Part shown: piece by piece, positions 24,341 to 33,487 of the stretch
How the letters are laid out: every line of letters starts with the position of its first letter
Numbering within the stretch: position 1 is the stretch's first letter
Assembly: GCA_902540655.1 (NCBI GenBank)
Contig: CACBNQ010000009.1
Span: 1 to 43,859, forward strand
Source: an uncultured Alphaproteobacteria bacterium
Lineage (GTDB): Bacteria; Pseudomonadota; Alphaproteobacteria; Rhodobacterales; Rhodobacteraceae
Direction of reading: 5' to 3'
Length of the DNA: 43,859 bases
Made by a program: the position numbers and the translations under genes
Notes under the pieces: generated by a model
What the model was told of the DNA's origin: nothing
What the model saw: the letters and a program-made list of their open reading frames with translations, nothing else
Database searches by the model: none

Positions 24341-25978
24341 ATGCCAAAAACAGGTGGCCAATTAATCGCAGAAAGCCTTGATACGAACGAGGTCAAATAC
24401 GTGTTTTGTGTTCCCGGTGAAAGCTATTTGGGCGCTCTGGACGCTCTGTTCGACAAAAAGAAAAGTATAAAAGTTATCAATGCGCGTCATGAAGCTGGAG
24501 CAGCTAATATGGCTGAGAGCTATGGTAAGATTACTGGAAAACCAGGAGTTGCCTTAGTCACAAGAGGGCCCGGAGCCTGTCATGCCTCTGTAGGTGTACA
24601 TATTGCTCATCAGGACAGCACTCCAATGATCTTGATAGTAGGGGATGTTGCAAGAGCTGTTAGAGACAGAGAGGCTTTTCAAGAAGTAGACTTCAAGAAC
24701 TTTTTTGGACCAATATCAAAGTGGGTAGGAGAAATTAGTGATCCAGATAGGGTTCCGGAATACATGAATAGGGCCTTTAGTCTGGCCACTTCCGGAAGGC
24801 CAGGACCAGTGGTGTTAGTTACCCCAGAAGATATGCTTTCTCAACTCACGAAAGTAAAAACTCCTGTTTTAAGTCCAGTTATTAGAGGTGAAATGCCCTC
24901 GAAGGGATTAAGCGGTTTAATTGAAAATTTAAAAAAATCAAAAAAACCTCTTTTTATAATTGGTGGCTCGGGTTGGACCGATAGGTCGTGTTCTAAACTT
25001 CACAATTTTATCAATGAAAATAATATTCCAGTAGCAACATCTTTTCGCAGACAGGATTTATTTGACCATAAAAACGAGAATTTTGCAGGAAGCTTTGGTA
25101 CCTCAGTATCCCCAAAACTTATAGATAGTACCAAAAACAGTGACCTAATTATTGTGTTAGGAGCTAGGCTAGGTGAAATGACAACTCAAGGATATAGCAT
25201 TATCAGCCCTCAGGATATTTCAAAAAATATAATGCATATTCATGTAGACCCAAATGAGTTGAATAAGGTTTTTAACGCCAATGTATGCATAAACGTTGGA
25301 GTGAATGAGTGCTGCGATAAGCTAGAAGAACTCTCTTTGGATAATTCCGATCAATGGAAAGAATGGAGAAATGAGTTAAACAAAAACTACTTGGAGGACT
25401 CTAAACCACAAAAAAATAGAAACCTTAATAATCTGGGTAAAATTTTTGAAATAGTTGAAAAAAAATTCCCCTCAAATTCTATTATAACCCTAGATGCTGG
25501 AAATAACGCAGCCTGGCCACAAAGGTTTTTAAGCTTCGGAAGAAACCGGAGGCAGATAGCATCTACCTGTGGTTCTATGGGATATGCCATTCCAGCAGCG
25601 GTCTCTTCAGCACTGTCAAATCCAGAAAAAGCTGTTCTCTGTTGTGTAGGTGATGGAGGCTTTATGATGTCTAGCCAGGAAATCTCTACGGCTGTTCATT
25701 ATGGTGCGAAAATTATTATTTTACTTATTAATAATAGTAGTTATGCAACAATAAGAATGCATCAGGAGAGAGATTATCCGGGGCGAAAAATTGCTACAGA
25801 TTTGAAAAACCCTGACTTTGTTAAGCTATGTAAAGCTATGGGTGCTGATGCCTATAGAGTAAAAGGAGTAGAAGATTTTTCTCAAATTTTTGCCAAGTCG
25901 CTTAAGTCAAAAAAAGTAAATGTTATTGAAATACCAATTTCCATAAATCAATTATCCCATAGGTATAATCTTAAGTAG
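24341..25978 (+). CDS. Thiamine-pyrophosphate enzyme, acetolactate-synthase-like
   Basis: This 545-residue enzyme has the three-domain arrangement of the acetolactate synthase/benzoylformate decarboxylase family. The N-terminal pyrimidine domain has catalytic Glu51 in ARHEAGAANMAE, the middle domain is at about 190-330, and the C-terminal diphosphate domain carries GDGGFMMSSQE followed about 25 residues later by INN. The ALS loop with GRKIATDLKNPDFVKLCKAMGAD is present. It may be an ALS-like lyase or decarboxylase; true IlvB would normally pair with IlvH, which is not here. ATG 24341 is the first possible start because an in-frame TAG lies six bases upstream. It ends overlapping the convergent kinase gene by eight bases. 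Confidence 0.85.
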   Translation: MPKTGGQLIAESLDTNEVKYVFCVPGESYLGALDALFDKKKSIKVINARHEAGAANMAESYGKITGKPGVALVTRGPGACHASVGVHIAHQDSTPMILIVGDVARAVRDREAFQEVDFKNFFGPISKWVGEISDPDRVPEYMNRAFSLATSGRPGPVVLVTPEDMLSQLTKVKTPVLSPVIRGEMPSKGLSGLIENLKKSKKPLFIIGGSGWTDRSCSKLHNFINENNIPVATSFRRQDLFDHKNENFAGSFGTSVSPKLIDSTKNSDLIIVLGARLGEMTTQGYSIISPQDISKNIMHIHVDPNELNKVFNANVCINVGVNECCDKLEELSLDNSDQWKEWRNELNKNYLEDSKPQKNRNLNNLGKIFEIVEKKFPSNSIITLDAGNNAAWPQRFLSFGRNRRQIASTCGSMGYAIPAAVSSALSNPEKAVLCCVGDGGFMMSSQEISTAVHYGAKIIILLINNSSYATIRMHQERDYPGRKIATDLKNPDFVKLCKAMGADAYRVKGVEDFSQIFAKSLKSKKVNVIEIPISINQLSHRYNLK

Positions 25979-26903
25979 CTTTCAGAGCCTTATTTAGTTC
26001 AACTCTAGTCGGACTTGACTGAGCTGTTCCTTTCTTTAAAACACTGAGACCTGCTGCTGCACAAGAAAATTCTACTGATTGCCCCAAATCTTTTCCAAAA
26101 GACAATGCGCTTGCTAATGCACCGTTGAAACAATCGCCAGCACCTGTTGTATCAACTACTTTTCCAAAATTGTTGCCTGGGCAAAACGAAATTTTCTCTC
26201 CATCAAAAAATGCAGCACCCTTTTTTCCAAGTGTAATAATTACTTTTTCAACTCCCAGGGCTCTGATTTTATTTATAGCCTTTTCAACGTCCCTTTTGCC
26301 TTTTAAAGAGATATTTGTTATTTGCTCAGCTTCTGTTTCATTGGGAGTAATAATTTCACAAAACTGGTAAGCTTTCCTACTAATTTTTCCAAATGGGGCT
26401 GGGTTAAAAATTGTGATCATGCCCAATTCTCTGGCTTCTTTTAAAACTGCAAATGTAGTATCAGATGACTGTTCAAATTGAGTTAAAAAGATGTCTCCTT
26501 TTTCCATTTTTGATTTCTGCAAATAAAAGTCATCTATACTCAGATGGGCTGATGCACCAGGATCAACAATTACACTATTTTCACCATTTTTATTATCAAT
26601 AAATATTCCTGCCATACCGGTAGGCAAATTTTTATCAATTTTTGTACTCGCAAAGAGTTTCTCTCTTCTCCAAATATCATTTGCATAGCTACTAAAATTA
26701 TCATTCCCTAATCGAGTAATTAATGTGGTGGATGCTCCAAGTTTTCTTGCTGATATTGCTTGATTTGAGGCTTTGCCGCCAGGGCCTATGTTTGAGCTTT
26801 TTGCAATGATGGTTTCCCCAGGTTTTACTTTCTTATCAACATAGAAAGATAAATCCACCGCGAAAATTCCAAAAACAAAAATATGTTTATTTTTTTGTTT
26901 CAT
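25971..26903 (-). CDS. PfkB-family sugar kinase (ribokinase-like)
   Basis: This 310-residue kinase has both PfkB signatures: N-terminal GPGGKASNQAISARKLGA and C-terminal DTTGAGDCFNGALASAL, whose Asp (in GAGD) is the catalytic base. It phosphorylates a sugar or nucleoside using ATP. Overall it resembles ribokinase, but no rbs transport genes are nearby. It overlaps the upstream CoA-transferase gene by 17 bases (ATG at 26903), so it is translationally coupled to an acyl-CoA dehydrogenase/CoA-transferase operon. That is an odd setting for a ribose kinase and hints at another hydroxylated substrate. Confidence 0.85.
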   Translation of the reverse strand: MKQKNKHIFVFGIFAVDLSFYVDKKVKPGETIIAKSSNIGPGGKASNQAISARKLGASTTLITRLGNDNFSSYANDIWRREKLFASTKIDKNLPTGMAGIFIDNKNGENSVIVDPGASAHLSIDDFYLQKSKMEKGDIFLTQFEQSSDTTFAVLKEARELGMITIFNPAPFGKISRKAYQFCEIITPNETEAEQITNISLKGKRDVEKAINKIRALGVEKVIITLGKKGAAFFDGEKISFCPGNNFGKVVDTTGAGDCFNGALASALSFGKDLGQSVEFSCAAAGLSVLKKGTAQSSPTRVELNKALKAT

Positions 26904-28017
26904 TGAATTCTGCTCTCAATTGTTCATTATGTTGGTTAAATTTAGGCGCTTTTTTTTCTGAATTCTCCCAAATAAGGGGTGGAGAGGGAATAGCTAAACT
27001 TTTATCTAGTGAATTTCTTACACTTATTTTTTTCAACGCCAAATGCCTTTCTAAATCCTTAACGGTATTTAATCTTCCATACGCAATTGACGCGTCTTCA
27101 AGCTTATTTTTAATAGTTTCATCGGTAAGCGAAGATAAAATAGACTGAATTGTTTCATCTAATAAATCCCTATTCTTTACTCTGAGTGTATTGCTAGAAA
27201 ACTTATTCTCTTCTGCCAGAGCAGGTGATTTAAGAACCTCTACACAAAATCTTTTCCACTCCAATTCGTTTTGAATTGAAATGATGAAGCTCGTATTTTC
27301 CGAGCTACGGAAAGCACCATAAGGTGCGATAGAAGGATGCTTCAGACCAACCCTTTTGGGAGCAGCTCCTCCGTATTTGCTATGAATATATGGAACAGTC
27401 ATCCAGTCAGCAGCAACATCAAAAAGGGAAATCTTAACATCCTTAACTTTATTAAAACGTTCTCTCAATAATAAAGATTCTACAATGCCTGCATGTGCTG
27501 CCATTCCTGCGCCAATATCACAGATCGAGACCCCTATCCTACCAAGTCCTTCTGGTGATCCAGAGACATCTATAAGGCCACTTTCCGCTTGAATTAGTAA
27601 ATCATAAGATTTTTTTTTCATCATTTCCGGAGCCTCTCCATAGCCAGATATATCGCAACAGATAAGTCTTGGGTTAATAGATTTCAAACTAGAGCTATCT
27701 ATGCTCAATTTAGTTACAGTTGTCGGAGAGAAATTCTGAATAAAAATATCCGCTTTAGCAACCATATTTAGGAATATGTGTCTATCAGTCTTTGTCTTTA
27801 GGTCCAGCGCGATGCTTTCTTTACCTTGATTCAGCCATATGAAATATGAGCTTTCTCCGTCAGCAGCTGTGTCATAACCCCGAGCAAAATCCCCACCATC
27901 CTTTCTCTCAATCTTAATCACCCGGGCGCCCGCTAACTTAAGTCTATTAGAACAAAAAGGTCCAGCCACAGCTTGTTCCATTGATACCACTAATATTCCA
28001 TCAAGTGGTAAACTCAT
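26887..28017 (-). CDS. Family III CoA-transferase (CaiB/BaiF type)
   Basis: This 376-residue enzyme has the family III start (LDGILVVSMEQAVAGPFCSNRLKLAGARVIKIER), then DFARGYD, NQGKESIALDLKT and the active-site region GRIGVSICDIGAGMAAHAGI, with the catalytic Asp in CDIG. Such enzymes move CoA between carboxylic acids. It is slightly shorter than the usual 390-400 residues. It starts one base after the acyl-CoA dehydrogenase stop and overlaps the kinase gene. It probably activates the acid substrate that the dehydrogenase then oxidises. Confidence 0.88.
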   Translation of the reverse strand: MSLPLDGILVVSMEQAVAGPFCSNRLKLAGARVIKIERKDGGDFARGYDTAADGESSYFIWLNQGKESIALDLKTKTDRHIFLNMVAKADIFIQNFSPTTVTKLSIDSSSLKSINPRLICCDISGYGEAPEMMKKKSYDLLIQAESGLIDVSGSPEGLGRIGVSICDIGAGMAAHAGIVESLLLRERFNKVKDVKISLFDVAADWMTVPYIHSKYGGAAPKRVGLKHPSIAPYGAFRSSENTSFIISIQNELEWKRFCVEVLKSPALAEENKFSSNTLRVKNRDLLDETIQSILSSLTDETIKNKLEDASIAYGRLNTVKDLERHLALKKISVRNSLDKSLAIPSPPLIWENSEKKAPKFNQHNEQLRAEFNETKK

Positions 28018-28018
28018 A

Positions 28019-29167
28019 TTAAAAGCTTCTTGGAAGATTTAAAACGTGCTCAGAAATATAGCTAAGTATTAAGTTCCTCGATACGGGAGCCGTTTGATAA
28101 AGGCGCGTTTCTCTGAACTTTCTTTCAATGTCGTACTCTTTACTAAAGCCAAAGCCACCAAATGTCTCCATTGCTGTAGTGCCTGCTTTCCAACTAGCAT
28201 CGGCAGCCAACATTTTTGCCATATTAGCCTCAGCGCCACATTTTTTACCCTCGTCGAAAAGTGTGGCAGCTTTATCGACCATAAGCGATGCGGCTTCGAT
28301 TTGTGAATAGCACTCCGCTATTGGAAATTGAATTCCCTGGTTCATGCCAATTTCTCTGTTAAAAACTTTTCTGGTTTTGGCATAGTTAACTGACTTCTCT
28401 ATAAAATACTTACCGTCTCCGATACACTCTGATGCTATAAGAATTCTCTCGGCATTCATACCATCCATAATTGCTCGGAATCCCTTGTCTTCTTCACCTA
28501 TAATGCTTTCATCCGGAATGAAAACATCATCAAAAAATAATTCGCAGGAGTGATGGTTAATCATAGAGTCAATCTTCACTATTTTAAGGCCACTTTCCTT
28601 AGCTTGTTCTATATCAATAAGGAAAACAGAAAATCCGTCAGTTTTTTTGGTTAGAGCTCCCTGTGGTTTAGTTCGCGCAAGAAGGATCATTAAGTCAGAG
28701 TGTTCCACTCGACTAATCCAGACTTTTTGCCCATTGATGATCCAGCCATCATTAGTTTTTTTTGCCATGGTTTTGATACTAGTTGTGTCCGTTCCTGAGT
28801 TTGGCTCTGTTACGGCAAAGCTCTGAAGCCTTAGCTCACCAGAAGATATTTTTGGAAGATATTCTTTTTTTTGTTTATCTGACCCATGTCTTAGAAGGGT
28901 GCCCATAACGTACATCTGAGCATGACACGCACCAGCATGTGCACCTTGAAGGCTAAGTTCTTCCAAAACAATACAGGCTTCTTTTAATCCCAGTCCAGCG
29001 CCACCATATTCTTGAGGAATAAGTATATTTAAGAACCCGCTTGTCGTCATTTCCTTAACAAAGTCTCTAGGGTATTCTTTTTTCTTATCTAAATCACGCC
29101 AATATTCTTCTCCATATTTCTGGCAAATTGTGGCTACAGACTCCCGGATTTGTTTTGTATCAATCAA
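28019..29167 (-). CDS. Acyl-CoA dehydrogenase
   Basis: This 382-residue flavoenzyme oxidises an acyl-CoA to the enoyl-CoA. It has the N-terminal helical domain, FAD/substrate segment FAVTEPNSGTDTTSIKT, KVWISRVEHSDLMILLAR and the C-terminal helical domain with FGGFGFSKEYDIERKFRETR. The usual C-terminal catalytic-Glu motif (IYEGT) is replaced by LYQTAPVSRN. A glutamate in GMNAERILIASE sits where isovaleryl-CoA dehydrogenase has its base, so it may use that alternative position. The start is TTG at 29167 with GGGAG six bases upstream. It is first in the operon with the CoA-transferase and PfkB kinase. Confidence 0.88.
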   Translation of the reverse strand: MIDTKQIRESVATICQKYGEEYWRDLDKKKEYPRDFVKEMTTSGFLNILIPQEYGGAGLGLKEACIVLEELSLQGAHAGACHAQMYVMGTLLRHGSDKQKKEYLPKISSGELRLQSFAVTEPNSGTDTTSIKTMAKKTNDGWIINGQKVWISRVEHSDLMILLARTKPQGALTKKTDGFSVFLIDIEQAKESGLKIVKIDSMINHHSCELFFDDVFIPDESIIGEEDKGFRAIMDGMNAERILIASECIGDGKYFIEKSVNYAKTRKVFNREIGMNQGIQFPIAECYSQIEAASLMVDKAATLFDEGKKCGAEANMAKMLAADASWKAGTTAMETFGGFGFSKEYDIERKFRETRLYQTAPVSRNLILSYISEHVLNLPRSF

Positions 29168-29197
29168 ACGTTACTCCCTTTTTAAATTTATACTCTA

Positions 29198-29497
29198 TTA
29201 ATAACAGTTTCTTTTAAGTTCAGCTATTAGACTCTTCTTATACTCTTCTGAGTTTATCTCTAAAAAACCCAAAGCAGGCAGACTTATTGCTCCCAAAAAA
29301 TAGGTCGACAAGGCACCACGCGCGACGCTTTCACTGGGATCACTTTTTTGATCCAGTATTTTTTTTCTAATTTCTCTACATCCTGGCGTATGGTAATTTT
29401 CATTAGTTGGGTCAAGTCTTATAATCTCACGGTTAAGATTTGAAGAACAAGAAATTAGAAAAGTAAGAAGAAAGGTAATAAAGAGATTTTTATACAT
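29198..29497 (-). CDS. Small lipoprotein, unknown
   Basis: This 99-residue protein has a lipoprotein signal: TFLLTFLISC is a lipobox, with Cys17 as the lipidation site. The mature part is polar with a short hydrophobic stretch (GALSTYFLGAISLPALGFLEI) that could insert in or contact the membrane. Two further cysteines occur (in TPGCREI and RNCY). No family is recognised. Its ATG overlaps the end of the MttB-family gene by eight bases, so it is translationally coupled to it. Confidence 0.7.
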   Translation of the reverse strand: MYKNLFITFLLTFLISCSSNLNREIIRLDPTNENYHTPGCREIRKKILDQKSDPSESVARGALSTYFLGAISLPALGFLEINSEEYKKSLIAELKRNCY

Positions 29498-31016
29498 AAA
29501 TTTTAAATTTTTCTCTTATTCTCCTCTCGATTTCTTTATCAAAAAGAGGTATATTATTTTTTCTAGTGAGAATTTCTTTTTTTCGTTCTATAGTTTTGTT
29601 CATTATATCCGGTTTATTGTTTTCTTGCCATTCCTTAGGACTCGTTCTATCTGCAAGATCAGGATAAATATATTCTTTTTGCATTAAGTCTAATGTTTGT
29701 TGATGCCCCAAATAATGCTCTGGTCCATCAATACAAACGGACCTTATAACATCAATATTTACGATATTATCGTTAACATCGATTCCCTTGATGCATCGTT
29801 GTACCTGTCCAAGTATATCGTTACCTAGTATCAATGATTCTAATGAAAACCCTAAAAGCGAAGCATGCATTCCTACAGACTCATAGCAGAGATTTAAGCC
29901 TGCAAGACCAGCAAGAGTGTTAGAAATACCATTCTCCCAACCAGCCTGCATATCTGGTAACTTGGAGTCTGCTATTCCAGAGGCGGCACCTCCAGGCAAG
30001 CCAAGAAAATGATGCATTTGAGCACAGCCAGCTGTTAAAAGAGCTTGCTCACCCGACCCTCCTGACATTGCACCTGTTCGCAAATCGGAAACAAAGGGCC
30101 AAGTCCCGAAAATGCAGGCATGTCCAGGCTTTACTGAATTTACGTAAACAATTCCAGCTAAACATTCTGCAACTGCTTGAACAATTGCTAGAGCAATAGG
30201 TGCTGGTGCCGTTGCCCCAGCTTGGCCAGCAGAAAGTAAAAGAATAGGCATCCCGCCTTCAATACATTTTTCCATTGTTTCACAACTCTCCGTTGCAAAT
30301 TTCATTGGGGGAACCACAAAGCAGTTTGAATTTGAAACAAAAGGCCTTGCCCGCCATTGCTTTTCCCCACCAGCTATCATATGTAGCAAATCCATACAGC
30401 CCTTAACATGGTGAGGTTCAGAAAAACTAGTTCCAATATGCTTTGTAGTGCCTCCGCAACAAGCATAAAGCGTGTTGAGATCCATTTCATAGTTGTCGGT
30501 TATATCTCTTGCTACCATCACCCGTTGGAAAAAATGTATGTTATCTAATTCCTGAGTTATCTGAGCTGCATGATATAAGTCTTGAACTGTTGAGTCTCTG
30601 TATTCTTTCTTTTCCACATCGACCACATGAACGGCTGCTCCTGCAGTTCCAAAAAAAACTTTTTTCCCAGATAACTGCATATCGAATTTTTCCTCTCGTC
30701 CAAATAGCGTCAAGTCTTTAGAGGACAAAGCAATCATGTCTTCAACAAGAGATTTAGAAAACCTAAGCCTTCCATCGTCTCCCAGTACTGCACCGGCTTT
30801 GGTCATATAATTTATTCCGCTCTTTGGAGCCAGGCCAATTCCGATTTCGGATAATGCATCAAGAGCTAAGTTGTATAATTTCTTTATATCTGAGTCACAC
30901 AAAGGCTTGTAACTGCCACCATTCAGTCCTGGCTTTATTGGATTTATTTCTTCAGATATGGGAGCTGCTCTTAGCGCTATTTTTGAGTCTCTACCTCTTC
31001 GTTCAGGTCTCTTCAT
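29490..31016 (-). CDS. MttB-family methyltransferase (non-pyrrolysine)
   Basis: This 508-residue protein is related to trimethylamine:corrinoid methyltransferase MttB. It contains the family features GRLRFSKSLVEDMIALSSKDLTLFGR near the N-terminus, FGTAGAAVHVVD, and the glycine-rich core GAMSGGSGEQALLTAGCAQMHHFLGLPGG. The frame is open throughout with no in-frame amber codon, so it is a non-pyrrolysine member. Known relatives include glycine betaine methyltransferase. Its neighbours are two demethylating dehydrogenase-like genes (30 bases upstream), so a quaternary-amine substrate such as glycine betaine is likely. No corrinoid protein gene is in the window. Confidence 0.85.
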   Translation of the reverse strand: MKRPERRGRDSKIALRAAPISEEINPIKPGLNGGSYKPLCDSDIKKLYNLALDALSEIGIGLAPKSGINYMTKAGAVLGDDGRLRFSKSLVEDMIALSSKDLTLFGREEKFDMQLSGKKVFFGTAGAAVHVVDVEKKEYRDSTVQDLYHAAQITQELDNIHFFQRVMVARDITDNYEMDLNTLYACCGGTTKHIGTSFSEPHHVKGCMDLLHMIAGGEKQWRARPFVSNSNCFVVPPMKFATESCETMEKCIEGGMPILLLSAGQAGATAPAPIALAIVQAVAECLAGIVYVNSVKPGHACIFGTWPFVSDLRTGAMSGGSGEQALLTAGCAQMHHFLGLPGGAASGIADSKLPDMQAGWENGISNTLAGLAGLNLCYESVGMHASLLGFSLESLILGNDILGQVQRCIKGIDVNDNIVNIDVIRSVCIDGPEHYLGHQQTLDLMQKEYIYPDLADRTSPKEWQENNKPDIMNKTIERKKEILTRKNNIPLFDKEIERRIREKFKIYV

Positions 31017-31045
31017 TTCTGCCTCCTAGAAAAATGCCAAAAAAG

Positions 31046-33487
31046 TTACATTCTAATCTTCTCAGAGATCGGGTCATACAATGGTTTAGATGATATTTTT
31101 GCCTTGGCCATCGTCCCTGCTATTTCAATATGAAAGTCTGAGGTCTCGACTGATTTTATGGTCTCTTCTTTTAGTGGAATATAGCCCATGCCAATAGCTG
31201 ATCCTAAAAAATGACCGTAGTTACCTGAAGTTAGGTATGAAACAAGCTCACCATCCCGGTAAATCGGTTCATTATGGAACAGTAGCAACTCTGGATCTTC
31301 AAGTTGAAATTGGTAGAGATATTTTTCGAGACCCTGGTTGTTTTTTCTTATAACGGCTTCTTTACCGATAAAATCGTCCTTGTTCGTTTGTACTGCGAAA
31401 CCAAGCCCAGCTTCCAATACATGGTCTTCATCGGTAATATCATGACCAAAATGGCGGTAAGCCTTCTCAATTCTGCAGCTATCTAAACTATGGAGGCCAC
31501 ATAGCCTAAGGTCATATTTTTTTCCTACTTCTCGGATCACTTCGAAAACATGACAAGCCTGATCTGAGCTTACATACAATTCCCAACCTAATTCTCCAAC
31601 GTAGCTAATTCGATGTGCTCTAGCCAATCCATACCCTATTTCGATCTCCTTAGCTGAGCCAAATGAATGATTATTGTTATCAAATTTATTCGGTGATATT
31701 TCTGATAATAGCTTTCTTGAATTTGGTCCCATTAATACCAAAACAGCTTCTGATGAAGTAACATCAGTCACTACGACATTAAAGTTTTCTCTATGGCGGT
31801 TTAGCCAACTTAAATCTCGAACGAGAGTAGCAGCAGGCACAACAAATAAAAAACAATTATGCTCTAAACGAGTTACAGTAAGGTCACTTTCAATACCACC
31901 ACTTGAGTTTAGCATTTGGGTATATACTATTTTCCCAATATCTACATCGACGTTATTTCCGCAAATCTTTTGGCAAAACAACAAGGCATCCGCCCCTTCA
32001 ATCCTTATTTTTCCAAAACTACTCATATCAATCAGCCCAACATTATTTCTAATCGCTAAATGCTCTAGCCTATGGTTTTCAAACCAGTTCTGTTTCTTCC
32101 AATCATAGATATATTTTTTTTCCTGTTTTCCAATTGCAAACCAGTTGGCTCTTTCCCATCCTGCGAGTTCGCCGAATATGGCATTTTCTTTTTTTAGATG
32201 TTCATGTAATGGAGATCTTCTGACCCCTCGGGATGTTTCAACCTGTCTGTAAGGAAAATGGTCTGCATATAATAATCCTAATGACTCCTTTACCCGATCT
32301 TTCAAATAAAGGCGATTTCTCTGAAAGGGCTGGGCCCTTCTTATATCCACGTCCCACAGGTCAAACGGTGGGGAGCCTTGGTCAATCCACTGCGCTAAGG
32401 CCATTCCTGCACCACCCGAAGAGACTATGCCAATTGAATTATATCCTGCTGCAACCCAAAATCCTTTAAGTTCAGGAGCTTCCCCTAAATAATACTTGTC
32501 ATCTGGTGTAAAACTCTCTGGCCCGTTGAAAAATGTTTGAATGCCGTATTTTTCTAATATTGGTATTCGTTTTATTGCCTTTTCCAATATAGGTTCAAAA
32601 TGGTCTAAATCTTCTGGAAGTTGGTCGAAGCAGAAATTTTCATCAATTCCATCCATTCCCCATGGTTTTGCTTGCAGTTCAAAGGCGCCAACTAAAAATT
32701 TACCCGCATCCTCCTTATAATAGGTTTGTTCATCAGGCATTCTTAAAACGGGTAACGTGCTTAGGTTTTTTACTGGCTCTGTAACAATATAAAAATGTTC
32801 GCAGGCATGAAGCGGAACTGTAACACCATGGCTTTCAGCAAAATCTCTTGCCCACATGCCCGCACAATTTGCAGCATTTTCTGTTTTGATAAGCCCTTTA
32901 CCATTTTCATTCTCCCAGTGAACGCCACAAACAGAATTATTATGAGTGTTTAATCCAGTTACTTTTGTATCCTCAAAAATTTTTACTCCCAAATCTCGCG
33001 CCCCTTTTGCTAATGCCATGGCGATATTTGCAGGATCACCTTGACCATCTAGTGGAAGATGGACGGCGCCCTTGACACCATCAACATTTAAAAATGGATG
33101 AAACGATTTCAACTCAGAGATGGAAATCTCATTGACTTCTACATCGAACGCCTTGGCCATTGAGGCTTGTCTCAAAATTTCTTCATGACGGTGCTCTGTA
33201 AGCGCCACCGTTAAAGATCCATTTTGTTTTACACCAGTAGAAATGCCTGTTTCTTTTTCCAGGTTCACATAAAGATCTGCAGAATATTTTGCCAAACGTG
33301 TCATATTTAAGTTTGGTCTTAGTTGGCCTATAAGACCTGCTGCATGCCATGTGGTTCCAGAGGTCAGTTTTTTTCTTTCCAAAAGAATGATGTCTTTCCA
33401 ACCTATTTTTGCAAGGTGATAGGCAAGTGAGCACCCTGATATACCTCCACCAATAATCACAATTCTTGCTTCTGCTGGTATGCTCAT
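31046..33487 (-). CDS. Dimethylglycine/sarcosine dehydrogenase-like FAD-folate enzyme 1
   Basis: This 813-residue fusion protein has an N-terminal FAD domain with IIGGGISG (11-18) and TTWHAAG, where H48 is the expected covalent FAD ligand. A middle FAO_M-type region follows, and C-terminal aminomethyltransferase (GcvT-like) domains cover about 420-813, including FGKIRIEGADALLF, GELGWELYVSSDQ and the ending YDPISEKIRM. Enzymes of this build demethylate dimethylglycine or sarcosine and hand the methyl group to tetrahydrofolate as methylene-THF. The exact substrate cannot be fixed. It overlaps its paralogue by ATGA and lies 30 bases before the MttB-family gene. Confidence 0.87.
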   Translation of the reverse strand: MSIPAEARIVIIGGGISGCSLAYHLAKIGWKDIILLERKKLTSGTTWHAAGLIGQLRPNLNMTRLAKYSADLYVNLEKETGISTGVKQNGSLTVALTEHRHEEILRQASMAKAFDVEVNEISISELKSFHPFLNVDGVKGAVHLPLDGQGDPANIAMALAKGARDLGVKIFEDTKVTGLNTHNNSVCGVHWENENGKGLIKTENAANCAGMWARDFAESHGVTVPLHACEHFYIVTEPVKNLSTLPVLRMPDEQTYYKEDAGKFLVGAFELQAKPWGMDGIDENFCFDQLPEDLDHFEPILEKAIKRIPILEKYGIQTFFNGPESFTPDDKYYLGEAPELKGFWVAAGYNSIGIVSSGGAGMALAQWIDQGSPPFDLWDVDIRRAQPFQRNRLYLKDRVKESLGLLYADHFPYRQVETSRGVRRSPLHEHLKKENAIFGELAGWERANWFAIGKQEKKYIYDWKKQNWFENHRLEHLAIRNNVGLIDMSSFGKIRIEGADALLFCQKICGNNVDVDIGKIVYTQMLNSSGGIESDLTVTRLEHNCFLFVVPAATLVRDLSWLNRHRENFNVVVTDVTSSEAVLVLMGPNSRKLLSEISPNKFDNNNHSFGSAKEIEIGYGLARAHRISYVGELGWELYVSSDQACHVFEVIREVGKKYDLRLCGLHSLDSCRIEKAYRHFGHDITDEDHVLEAGLGFAVQTNKDDFIGKEAVIRKNNQGLEKYLYQFQLEDPELLLFHNEPIYRDGELVSYLTSGNYGHFLGSAIGMGYIPLKEETIKSVETSDFHIEIAGTMAKAKISSKPLYDPISEKIRM

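Noticed and set aside
29490-31016. Pyrrolysine-type MttB
   Set aside because: The frame is open for all 508 codons with no in-frame amber codon, so it is a non-pyrrolysine member.
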